Of a DNA stretch of 64,000 nucleotides, positions 42,204 through 50,133 are shown piece by piece. The stretch's first letter is position 1. Each line of letters begins with the position of its first letter. Under the pieces are notes generated by a model that saw nothing but the letters and a program-made list of their open reading frames with translations, did no database searches and had not been told where the DNA came from. The DNA is from Oceanococcus sp964629015 (GTDB lineage Bacteria; Pseudomonadota; Gammaproteobacteria; Nevskiales; Oceanococcaceae): NCBI GenBank assembly GCA_964629015.1, contig CAZVMN010000003.1, positions 1 through 64,000 on the forward strand, read 5' to 3'. The position numbers and the translations under genes were made by a program.

Positions 42204-42698
42204 TTACGCGGCCGCTGGCGGAGCGCCCATCAACGGACAGCTCAGTGTGTCGCCTTGCAGGGCCAGGACCAGGGTGGTGCGCGGTGAAAACCGGGTGGCG
42301 GAGATTTTCCAGCCATCATCGGTTAGTCGGTACTCATCTTCGTACTCACCGCCCAGTTGGGTCAGCGTGTTGTCCTGGGTGTTGATCAGCTGGTATTGCA
42401 GACTCCAGCGTCCAGTGGCGTGATCCGGGGTGAGCAAATCAATTTGCGGATTGCTGCCGTGGTGCCACTCCAGCATGTGCGGGTGGCAGGCGATTTGCTG
42501 AAAGATCGCGACCAGATCGTCGGCATTATCGAAACAACCGATGGGGCCATAGTCGATGTCGACTTTGCCATCCATAAATGCGGCGCGGAAGCCGCGGAGG
42601 TCCTTGGCGTCGCAACTGGCCAGATAGTTGGCTTTGAGTTGGCGGATGGCGTCTTTGGCTTCCAGGGTATAAAGACGCTGTTCAAGTGATGCTGGCAT
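42204..42698 (-). CDS. NTF2-like/SnoaL-like protein
   Basis: A 164-residue protein of the NTF2-like alpha+beta barrel fold. The N-terminal helix pattern LEAKDAIRQLKANYLASCDAKD, then FMDGKVDIDYGP, and the later HATGRWSLQYQLI and GGEYEDEYRLTDDGWKIS are typical of SnoaL-like 4 proteins. The fold includes dehydratases and isomerases acting on polyketides and steroids, for example bile-acid dehydratases and ketosteroid isomerase. No substrate is proven. Transcription starts from a region carrying the second copy of the bipartite element, and it is the only gene on that strand before the neighbouring operons. Confidence 0.78.
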   Translation of the reverse strand: MPASLEQRLYTLEAKDAIRQLKANYLASCDAKDLRGFRAAFMDGKVDIDYGPIGCFDNADDLVAIFQQIACHPHMLEWHHGSNPQIDLLTPDHATGRWSLQYQLINTQDNTLTQLGGEYEDEYRLTDDGWKISATRFSPRTTLVLALQGDTLSCPLMGAPPAAA

Positions 42699-42727
42699 GT
42701 CGTAAATCCTTGGGTGTCTCCGTCATC

Positions 42728-42765
42728 AGCTTAGCGCCACGCGTTGCAGGCAAATCGTCCGTTTG
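42728..42765 (-). promoter_or_regulatory. bipartite 38-bp element, copy 2 (before NTF2-like gene)
   Basis: AGCTTAGCGCCA, 17 variable bases and GTCCGTTTG repeat copy 1 exactly in both halves and in spacing, while the spacer differs. The gene-proximal edge lies 29 bases from the NTF2-like ATG at 42698. The GGACC extension that makes copy 1 palindromic is absent here (GCGCC instead). Confidence 0.75.
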
Positions 42766-42934
42766 CGCCAGATCGTCGATTTATCGGAGTGTAACTGTCT
42801 GTGGTAGCGAGGTTTTTTGATCTGCTCCGCATGGATGAAGTGGTGAATTCGTCTACACTGCAAGCTATGCGCTTGGCCAACATGTCGGGCCGGCGCAGAC
42901 CAAACGGCAGACACCGGGGAAACAGGGGAGTGTT

Positions 42935-44749
42935 ATGAAGTTTGTGAAGCTGTTTTTCAGCTTGGTGCTGGTGATTGCAGCTTTAGGCGGTTTGGGTTTC
43001 CTGATTCAAAAAACCCAGGCTGCCGATGGCCAAAAGCATTTGGAACGCTTGGCGGCGTTACAGAATATCAACGACTTGGACGTGGCCTTGAACCGTGCCA
43101 TGACGTTGAACCGAGCGTCGTCTTTGCAGCTGCAGAGCGATAATAAGTCTGAAATCATCACCAGCCTCGGTGACGCTTTGGACGACATCGATAGCGGTGA
43201 CAATTCGCTACGCGGGTTGGCGCCAGCGATCGATAAAGCGCTGGATCAGTTTCTGGCCACGGCTGGCGACAAGTTCGTGCTTGCGTTTGACTTTGATATC
43301 CGCTCCTCCCAAATCATTCAGCGCCTGATTCGCAGCGCGGATGCAGTACCGCTGTACATCAATCAATCCAAGAACTTGGTTGAAACAGGTGGCAACGTTG
43401 ATCAGCTGCTCAGTCGCCTGCAAACGGATGCGATGGCGGTGATTATCGCGACCAACCCTGAGGAGCGCTTGCTGGATGGGATTCAATCGCAACTGGTGAC
43501 CCTAAAAGCGTCGATCGCCCCGGATCAGCTGGAACTGGCCAAGTCGGTGGATCAACTCGAGTTTGCGATCAAGTCGGTTATGGCGGACAAGCGTGAGTTG
43601 GTCGAGCGGCTGGATGAATTCTTTGACGCGCCCACCGCGCAGGATCTGAATAGCCTCAACGACGTCTACACCCAGTGGCATGAATCGCGCGTTTCGGAAG
43701 CGGCGGAATACCGGCAGTACCTGGTCGCTTACGCCGTGGTGTTGCTGCTGATTTTGGCTTGGCTGGGTTTGCGATTGCGCCGCAGTTTCATCGAGTTGGA
43801 CAAAGCCAATGAAACGCTGGAGTCGCAGGTTGAGGAGCGCACCCGTGATCTCAGCCATACACTGAAGGAGTTGCAGAACTCACAAGCGCAGCTGATTCAG
43901 TCCGAGAAGATGGCTTCGCTGGGCCAGATGGTTGCGGGCGTGGCACATGAGATCAACACGCCTTTGGGCTACGCCCGGGGCAATGCCGACATCGTCAAGA
44001 CCTCGCTCGCCGAAGTGCGCACGGTGACAGACCAACAAAGCAAAGCACTGCAGATGATCGCCAATGGGGCCGCCTCTGAGGAGGCTATTGCGGAGGCTTT
44101 GAGTATGGCGATTGCCCTGGATCAGGATTTGGCAACCGGTGAGTTGCTGGATGAACTCGACAGCTTGCTTGGCGATACCGATCACGGACTTGAACAGATC
44201 GCCGAACTGGTCGCCAGTCTCAAGGATTTCTCGCGCGTTGATCGCTCACGTGATGACCTGTTCGATGTGAACAAAGGCATCGAATCGGCGCTCAAGATTG
44301 GTCAGAACCATCTCAAGGGCAACATTCAGGTCAAGAAGGTCTTCGGTGAATTGCCGGAAATTGAGTGTTCGCCCTCGCAGCTCAATCAAATCTTTCTTAA
44401 CATCATCACCAATGCGGCCCAGGCCATTGATGTAGCGGGGCGTGATGAAGGCCGCATCTTCATACATACCAGCCCGTTGAATGAGGGGGTCAGCATCCGC
44501 ATTCTCGATAACGGCTGTGGCATGAGTGAAGAGACCATGGCGCATATTTTTGAGCCGTTTTTCACCACCAAACCGGTGGGTAAGGGAACGGGGCTGGGCA
44601 TGTCGATCATCTACCGCATCATTGAAGATCATGGCGGCAGTATTGATGTGAAATCCATTGAAGGGAAAGGCAGCGAGTTCAGCGTTTGGCTGCCATTGAA
44701 GCAACCGGATGTTGCGACGGCCGATGACGCGGTTGCGGCCGCGGCATAA
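42935..44749 (+). CDS. sensor histidine kinase with periplasmic sensing domain
   Basis: A 604-residue membrane kinase. Helix 1 is at about 5-24, followed by a helical periplasmic domain of about 235 residues rich in Asp/Gln/Leu repeats (DAHL-like), then helix 2 at about 263-280 and a coiled coil (EETRD-like, 285-325). The H box is GVAHEINTPLG with H338, the N box is in NAAQAID, and G boxes are DNGCGM and GKGTGLGMSI. An acidic insertion of about 90 residues separates H and N boxes. The kinase gene is followed 17 bases later by a response regulator gene, its probable partner. A GGGGAG ribosome site precedes the start. Confidence 0.9.
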   Translation: MKFVKLFFSLVLVIAALGGLGFLIQKTQAADGQKHLERLAALQNINDLDVALNRAMTLNRASSLQLQSDNKSEIITSLGDALDDIDSGDNSLRGLAPAIDKALDQFLATAGDKFVLAFDFDIRSSQIIQRLIRSADAVPLYINQSKNLVETGGNVDQLLSRLQTDAMAVIIATNPEERLLDGIQSQLVTLKASIAPDQLELAKSVDQLEFAIKSVMADKRELVERLDEFFDAPTAQDLNSLNDVYTQWHESRVSEAAEYRQYLVAYAVVLLLILAWLGLRLRRSFIELDKANETLESQVEERTRDLSHTLKELQNSQAQLIQSEKMASLGQMVAGVAHEINTPLGYARGNADIVKTSLAEVRTVTDQQSKALQMIANGAASEEAIAEALSMAIALDQDLATGELLDELDSLLGDTDHGLEQIAELVASLKDFSRVDRSRDDLFDVNKGIESALKIGQNHLKGNIQVKKVFGELPEIECSPSQLNQIFLNIITNAAQAIDVAGRDEGRIFIHTSPLNEGVSIRILDNGCGMSEETMAHIFEPFFTTKPVGKGTGLGMSIIYRIIEDHGGSIDVKSIEGKGSEFSVWLPLKQPDVATADDAVAAAA

Positions 44750-44766
44750 GCCAGTTTGAGGTCAAA

Positions 44767-45708
44767 ATGTCAGAGACGGAAAAAGCACGGGTTCTGTTCG
44801 TAGATGACGAGCGGCGCATTCTTACCACCATGCGCATGCTGTTTCGCGGCGACTACCAGATGTTCTTCGCCAACAGCGCGAACGAGGCGATCGAGTTTCT
44901 CAAGCGGGAAACTGTGGATGTCGTGGTCAGTGACCAGCGCATGCCCGGGATGACCGGCGTGGATCTGCTGCGTGAGGCCAAAGATTTGCGTCCGGAAGCG
45001 ATGCGCATTTTGTTGACGGGCTATTCCGACCTGGATGCCATCATCGGCTCGATCAACGAAGGCGAGATTTTCCGCTTTGTGAACAAGCCCTGGGACAACA
45101 AGGAGCTCAAGGCGACCGTGGCCCAGGCTGTGGAAGCGTCACACACCACCCGCGAAGCGATTCAGCTCTCACGTGGGGAATCGGGCGAGGATGGGCAGGC
45201 GGTGTCCAATCTGCCGGCGACGCTGGTGTTGGACGAAGATCCGTCGGTGGCGCCGGCAATCCAACAGATGCTGGGAAATCAGTATCGGATCGTGGCGGCC
45301 ACGACGATCGAAGGCGCGATCGAAATTATGGAGCGTGAAGCGGTGGGTGTGGTGATCACCGATACCCGCGTGCAGAACCAGTCCGTGGTGAGCTTGCTGA
45401 GCACGCTCAAGGAACACAATCCGGAATTGATCTCCATGGTCGTCACGGCGCGGGCCGATGCGGGCATGGCCATCGAACTGATCAATCAGGGCCAGATTTA
45501 TCGCTTCATCACCAAGCCGTTACGCGAGACGCAGACCAAGATCACCGTCGCGTCTGCGATCAATCAGCATCGTCGGATGGCACGCCACAAGCAATTGAGC
45601 CGCCGCTATCAGGTGCAAAAACCAGTCGAGCCCAAGCCCGAGAGCCCGCCGTTGGCCAGCGGCCTGCTCAATCGCATTCGTTCTTTGCGGCGACTGGTGA
45701 CCGGCTAA
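44767..45708 (+). CDS. response regulator with two receiver domains
   Basis: A 313-residue protein with two tandem receiver domains and no DNA-binding output. The first has D13, D14, the phosphorylation site D56 (SDQRMPG) and K107 (FVNKPW). The second, from about residue 150, keeps D199 (ITDTR) and K250 (FITKPL). The C-terminal 45 residues are basic and Pro-rich. Output may be through protein binding or through the partner histidine kinase just upstream. It converges on the TetR gene with 8 bases between stops. Confidence 0.88.
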   Translation: MSETEKARVLFVDDERRILTTMRMLFRGDYQMFFANSANEAIEFLKRETVDVVVSDQRMPGMTGVDLLREAKDLRPEAMRILLTGYSDLDAIIGSINEGEIFRFVNKPWDNKELKATVAQAVEASHTTREAIQLSRGESGEDGQAVSNLPATLVLDEDPSVAPAIQQMLGNQYRIVAATTIEGAIEIMEREAVGVVITDTRVQNQSVVSLLSTLKEHNPELISMVVTARADAGMAIELINQGQIYRFITKPLRETQTKITVASAINQHRRMARHKQLSRRYQVQKPVEPKPESPPLASGLLNRIRSLRRLVTG

Positions 45709-45716
45709 ATCTCGGG

Positions 45717-46400
45717 TTACAGCAAGGCGCGGGTTTGCTCTGAAACCGGCGCCTGCATCATTGCGGTCAGGCAGTCTTCCAGATTCGAGACGAACAGTTC
45801 CGTCATCTTGTTGATGTCTGCGCCAGGTGTTGCTGTGTCACGCAAGCGTGAATGTTCAGCCAAGCCGTGGGTCAGAAACACACCGAGCATAATTCCTCGA
45901 TGAAATTTGATACTCGGCGTCATGGGGCCGAGTTGTTGATCCAGCGCGTGGGCAATGCGTTCCACGGAATGGATGCGAAAGGTTGGCGCATTGAGATGCA
46001 ATGCGGCCATGGTGTGGGTGATCACCAGATGCGCGCTGAAGCGTACAAAGTCGGCCCCACCATCTGGATCGTCGAGCTTTTCCACCATCGGTTGCATCAC
46101 CGCGCGCAGAACTTTGCGCAAGCTCAGTTCACCGTCGGCTTCAAACTCATCCAGCAGCTGATCACGGCGCTTGGCGATCGGAGGCTCGTGTTTATCCAGG
46201 ATGGCCTGAAGTAATCCTTCCTTGCTACCAAAATGGTAATGGGTGGCGTTTTTGTTGCGCTGGCCAGCGGCTTTGTTGATGTCGTTTAACGAAACGCCTT
46301 CGATACCGCGCTCGGCAAACAGTTTGACGGCGACCTGAATGATTTTATTGCGCGTGGTCGCGCTGCGTTCTGTTCGGGCCGGGGTGTTTCGGGCTTTCAT
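45717..46400 (-). CDS. TetR family transcriptional regulator
   Basis: A 227-residue regulator. The N-terminal helix-turn-helix runs over about residues 14-64 (RNKIIQVAVKLFAERGIEGV, then INKAAGQRNKNATHYHFGSK), followed by a helical ligand and dimer domain. The gene diverges from the small membrane protein gene at 46588. The 187-base gap holds two TAAGG-N6-CCTTA repeats, plausible operators for this protein. Ligand class is unknown, and no autoregulatory site next to its own start is obvious. Confidence 0.9.
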   Translation of the reverse strand: MKARNTPARTERSATTRNKIIQVAVKLFAERGIEGVSLNDINKAAGQRNKNATHYHFGSKEGLLQAILDKHEPPIAKRRDQLLDEFEADGELSLRKVLRAVMQPMVEKLDDPDGGADFVRFSAHLVITHTMAALHLNAPTFRIHSVERIAHALDQQLGPMTPSIKFHRGIMLGVFLTHGLAEHSRLRDTATPGADINKMTELFVSNLEDCLTAMMQAPVSEQTRALL

Positions 46401-46529
46401 TTATCTCCGCCATCCGTGCATCAGCACATCATATTGAAAATGCCGTCTTTGTGCCGTGATTGACGGGTTCACGAGGAGCATTTGCATCGAGCCATGTTGT
46501 CGGCGGCATGAACATTTCACTCACGGCTC

Positions 46530-46586
46530 TTGATAAATAAGGAAGCTGCCTTAATATATCTTTTGAACAATAAGGAGGTTGCCTTA
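46530..46586 (+). promoter_or_regulatory. promoter with two TAAGG-N6-CCTTA operators
   Basis: Two inverted repeats TAAGG-N6-CCTTA lie at 46538-46553 and 46571-46586, 33 bases apart centre to centre, about three helical turns. A -35-like TTGATA (46530-46535) and a -10-like TAATAT (46552-46557) with a 16-base spacer place the first repeat inside the promoter. The second covers the AAGGAGG ribosome site of the next gene. Confidence 0.65.
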
Positions 46587-46587
46587 A

Positions 46588-46776
46588 ATGAACTCAGAAA
46601 CATCTTTGACGGCCTGTGAAACCTTTACCGTGCGGCACTTCAATGGGCTGGGCGCCATATTCTTGGCGGCGATGCTGTTAGCCGCAGGATTTGGGGTTGT
46701 GCGCGGCTGGCAGGCTGACAACGCGGAGCAACTGTTCGGGCACGTCAGCGTGACAGCACTGCCAAACAAAGGTTAA
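46588..46776 (+). CDS. small single-helix membrane protein, function unknown
   Basis: A 62-residue protein with one hydrophobic segment (about 23-40, GAIFLAAMLLAAGFGVV). Evidence that it is real is contextual: a strong AAGGAGG ribosome site 9 bases before the ATG, and an upstream promoter-like sequence with two operator-like repeats. I do not recognise a family. The divergent TetR gene is the likely regulator. It is 94 bases upstream of flhA but separated from it by a strong hairpin. Confidence 0.6.
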   Translation: MNSETSLTACETFTVRHFNGLGAIFLAAMLLAAGFGVVRGWQADNAEQLFGHVSVTALPNKG

Positions 46777-46798
46777 CGCGACACGCCAGTTTCAATAA

Positions 46799-46826
46799 GG
46801 GCTGTGACGGTTTGCCGTCACGGCCC
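46799..46826 (+). other. 12-pair hairpin in the flhA leader
   Basis: GGGCTGTGACGG pairs with CCGTCACGGCCC over 12 pairs (one T-G wobble) around loop TTTG. No T run follows, so it is not a standard intrinsic terminator. It lies 44 bases before the likely flhA start and could be an operator, an RNA processing site or a transcript end stabiliser. Confidence 0.6.
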
Positions 46827-46870
46827 GGAGTTTGCAGGTTGCGGCGCAGTCTTGCCGCCGGAACAACCGG

Positions 46871-48937
46871 GTGACCCAGCTACTCACCGCAAACACTCTG
46901 ACCCGTTATCTGACCACGCCTGGTCTAGGTGCGGCACTGCTGCTCATGACCTTACTCGGGATGATGGTGATCCCGATGCCGCCGTTGCTGCTGGATCTTC
47001 TGTTCAGCTTCAATATTGCGTTGTCGATCACGATTTTGCTCGCCGTGGTCTATGTGCGTCGACCGCTGGAATTTTCTGTTTTTCCCACCATTTTGTTGGT
47101 CGTCACGCTGTTGCGGCTCTCGCTCAACGTGGCGTCGACCCGCGTGGTGTTGCTGCATGGGCACGAAGGCTCTGGTGCCGCCGGGCGCGTCATTGAGGCC
47201 TTTGGTGAATTTGTGATCGGCGGTAACTACGCTGTCGGTTTGGTGGTTTTTGCCATCCTCACAATCATCAATTTCGTGGTTGTGACCAAAGGTGCTGAGC
47301 GGATCTCCGAGGTCTCCGCACGCTTTACCCTGGATGCCATGCCGGGCAAGCAGATGGCCATCGATGCGGATCTGAACGCCGGTCTGCTGAGCAATGATGA
47401 AGCGCGCGCACGGCGCGAAGAAGTGCGTGATGAAGCCGATTTTTACGGCTCCATGGACGGTGCTTCCAAATTTGTGCGCGGCGACGCGCTGGCGGGCTTG
47501 CTGATTCTTTTCATTAACTTGATCGGCGGTTTGATCATCGGGTTGGCCCAACATGGGTTGAGCTTGGCTGATGCCGGTCGCACCTACAGTTTGTTGACGA
47601 TTGGTGACGGCCTGGTGGCGCAGTTGCCGGGTTTGATGCTGTCGACGGCGGTGGCGATTCTGGTGACCCGTATGTCGCAGGCCCAGGACGTTGGCGAGCA
47701 GGTGATGGGGCAGCTGTTTGGCTCGCCCCGCGCCTTGGCGATCAGCGCCACCATGCTTGGGGTGATGGGTTTGATCCCGGGTATGCCCAACATGCCGTTT
47801 CTGCTCTTGGCGGCGAGCTGTGCTGGCCTGGCTTGGTGGCGCATGCGCCAGAACGCTCAAGGTGCCAGTGAAGATGCGGCTGAAGAGGATCAACACGCCG
47901 AACCGGCGACGCCTGCGGAAGTGGGTTGGCATGACGTTGAAACTGAAGACCCGCTGGGTCTGGAGTTGGGCTATCGCTTGATTCCCTTGGTTGATACCCG
48001 TCAGGGCGGCGATCTTATGAATCGCATCAAGGCGGTGCGCCGCAAGCTGACCAAAGATCTCGGTTTTCTGGTGCCGGCCGTGCACATCCGTGATCGACTC
48101 GATCTGGCCCCCACGGAATACCGTGTCACCCTGTACGGCAGCACCTTGGCCCGCGTGACTTTGCATCAGGGGCGTGAGCTGGCGCTGTCGTCGGGGCAAG
48201 CATTCGGCGATCTGGAGGGTATCAAGACCACGGATCCCGTTTTCGGTCTGGATGCGTGGTGGATCGAGCCGGCGCAGCGCAGTGCGGCTCAAGCTCAGGG
48301 TTACACGGTGGTTGATCCCGCCAGCGTAGTGGCAACTCATTTGTCGCATTTGGTGCAGCAGCATGCATCGGAATTGTTTGGTCACGATGATGCTCAGCAG
48401 TTGCTCGATCGCTTGGCAGAAAGCTCACCGCGTCTGGTGGAAGACCTGGTGCCGAAGAAACTGCCGCTGGCGAGCTTGGTGCGGGTGATTCAAAACCTGC
48501 TGAGTGAGGGTATCCCCGTCAAAAACATGCGTGGCGTACTTGAGGCGTTGGCCGATGTTGCCGCTGCCGACGCCAGCGTTGACATTTTGACAGCCGCCGC
48601 GCGGCGCGCTTTGCGTCGCCAGATTCTCGAAAGCATCGCTCCACGTATTGAAGAGCTTCCAGTGATGACGCTGGAGCCGTCTCTGGAACGGATGTTGCAC
48701 GACGCGGCTAGGAACGACGTGATGGAACCCGGAGTGGTTGAACGCATGCATGAATCGGCAAGCAGCAATCTGAAAGCTCGTCAGCAAGCCGGAGAGCCGG
48801 CCGTGCTGTTGGTGCCGGAAGGCTTGCGAGGCTGGCTGTCGCGCCTGTTGCGGCCCAGCTTGCCCGACATGCACATCCTCTCCTACAGCGAAATGCCCGA
48901 GCAGCAGCGTATCCGCGTTGTTGGCTCGCTGGCCTGA
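46871..48937 (+). CDS. flhA: flagellar export gate protein FlhA
   Basis: A 688-residue inner-membrane component of the flagellar type III secretion gate. About eight helices occupy residues 1-320. The FHIPEP signature region is recognisable in VVYVRRPLEFSVFPTILLV and RLSLNVASTR, and the cytoplasmic linker with DADLNAGLL and ARRREEV-like EARARREEVRDEADFYGSMD is present. The C-terminal cytoplasmic domain carries the TKDLGFLVPAVHIRD block. GTG 46871 gives the family N-terminus MTQLLTANTLTRYL; a TTG at 46832 is less likely. flhB does not precede it. flhF follows after 41 bases. Confidence 0.95.
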   Translation: MTQLLTANTLTRYLTTPGLGAALLLMTLLGMMVIPMPPLLLDLLFSFNIALSITILLAVVYVRRPLEFSVFPTILLVVTLLRLSLNVASTRVVLLHGHEGSGAAGRVIEAFGEFVIGGNYAVGLVVFAILTIINFVVVTKGAERISEVSARFTLDAMPGKQMAIDADLNAGLLSNDEARARREEVRDEADFYGSMDGASKFVRGDALAGLLILFINLIGGLIIGLAQHGLSLADAGRTYSLLTIGDGLVAQLPGLMLSTAVAILVTRMSQAQDVGEQVMGQLFGSPRALAISATMLGVMGLIPGMPNMPFLLLAASCAGLAWWRMRQNAQGASEDAAEEDQHAEPATPAEVGWHDVETEDPLGLELGYRLIPLVDTRQGGDLMNRIKAVRRKLTKDLGFLVPAVHIRDRLDLAPTEYRVTLYGSTLARVTLHQGRELALSSGQAFGDLEGIKTTDPVFGLDAWWIEPAQRSAAQAQGYTVVDPASVVATHLSHLVQQHASELFGHDDAQQLLDRLAESSPRLVEDLVPKKLPLASLVRVIQNLLSEGIPVKNMRGVLEALADVAAADASVDILTAAARRALRRQILESIAPRIEELPVMTLEPSLERMLHDAARNDVMEPGVVERMHESASSNLKARQQAGEPAVLLVPEGLRGWLSRLLRPSLPDMHILSYSEMPEQQRIRVVGSLA

Positions 48938-48978
48938 GCGGATAGCGCCATGAGGGCTCAACAAGAGGCACAACATCA

Positions 48979-50133
48979 ATGAAGATCAAACGTTACAGCG
49001 CACGAGACATGCGCAGCGCTCTGCGCGCCGTGCAGCAGGAACAAGGCCCGGATGCTGTCATTTTGTCGACTCATGAAACCGCCGACGGCATCGAGCTGGT
49101 CGCTGCGGTGGATTACGACGAGTCGCTTATTCGTCATGCATCACGAAAGGGGTCGGGTTCCTTGGCCGATCGCAATGATGAGGCATCGCCAGCGGCCTCG
49201 TTTGATGTTGCCGGCATGTCTGGCGCGTCGGCCGGTGGTGATGCCTTCATGCTCATGGAGCAGCGTCTGGAAGCCATGCAGGAGCTGCTGCAGAATCGCT
49301 TGGACGCGGTTGCCGGGCAATGCCGCTCGAACTGTCCGGGACATCAGGCGGCTTACGCTTTGTTGACCCGAATGGGGATTGCGGCGTCGCGGGTCGAAGA
49401 CTTGCTCAAGACCATGCCGACGGGCCTGAAAGCCGATGCGGCGCGACAGGCGGGCCTGCAGGCCCTGGCTGCGGCGCTGCCCATTGGTCGTCATGAATTG
49501 CTGCGCGACGGTGGCGCGCTGGCCTTAATGGGGCCAACCGGGGTGGGCAAAACCACCACGGCTGCCAAACTCGCGGCACGTCACATCCTGCGTTTCGGTC
49601 AAGGCAGCGTGCAGTTTGTGGGCACGGACGAATTTCGCATCGGTGCGCAAGAACAGCTTGCGGCATTCTCGCGCATTCTCGGCGCGCCTTTGCATCGGAT
49701 TCAGGCGGCTGATGAGCTCGGTGACATTCTGGCCGCGCGCCAACCGCAGGAGCTCATCGTCATCGACACCGCGGGTGTCGGCGGGCGTGATCTCAAACTG
49801 CATCAACAGTTCGCCTGTTTGCTGCCGCAGCAACGTATTCATCGTGCGCTGTGTTTGTCGGCATCGACCGCGCCACTGGATTTGGCGATGCAGGCGCGAC
49901 GCTTTGAAGCAGCGCGGCCGAACTGTTTGATCCTGACCAAGCTCGACGAAACGCGGCAGTTGGGTCAGGCGCTCAATTTCATTGCGGGGCAGTCGCTGCC
50001 GTTGGCTTATGCCACCGACGGTCAGCAGGTCCCTGAAGATCTGCATGTTGCTCGGGCGCACGATCTCGTGGCGCGGGCTTTGGATCAATGCCGGCGCGCC
50101 GGCCAGCCGGAGAATCTGCGTGCCTGTGCTTGA
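48979..50133 (+). CDS. flhF: flagellar SRP-like GTPase FlhF
   Basis: A 384-residue SRP-type GTPase that, with FleN, sets polar flagellum site and number. The N-terminal domain starts MKIKRYSARDMRSALRAVQQ and has FlhF-typical ILSTHETADGIELVAAVDYD. The NG domain P-loop MGPTGVGKTTTAAKLAARH is at about 184-202, and TDEFRIGAQEQL and IDTAGVGGRD follow. The length is slightly below many homologues because the variable linker is short. It overlaps fleN by 14 bases. Confidence 0.95.
   Translation: MKIKRYSARDMRSALRAVQQEQGPDAVILSTHETADGIELVAAVDYDESLIRHASRKGSGSLADRNDEASPAASFDVAGMSGASAGGDAFMLMEQRLEAMQELLQNRLDAVAGQCRSNCPGHQAAYALLTRMGIAASRVEDLLKTMPTGLKADAARQAGLQALAAALPIGRHELLRDGGALALMGPTGVGKTTTAAKLAARHILRFGQGSVQFVGTDEFRIGAQEQLAAFSRILGAPLHRIQAADELGDILAARQPQELIVIDTAGVGGRDLKLHQQFACLLPQQRIHRALCLSASTAPLDLAMQARRFEAARPNCLILTKLDETRQLGQALNFIAGQSLPLAYATDGQQVPEDLHVARAHDLVARALDQCRRAGQPENLRACA

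Noticed and set aside
46952..48385. 477-codon open frame on the minus strand opposite flhA
   Set aside because: It mirrors the codon bias of flhA, has a composition of a shadow frame (many His, Gln and Arg) and no family motif; FlhA on the other strand is certain.
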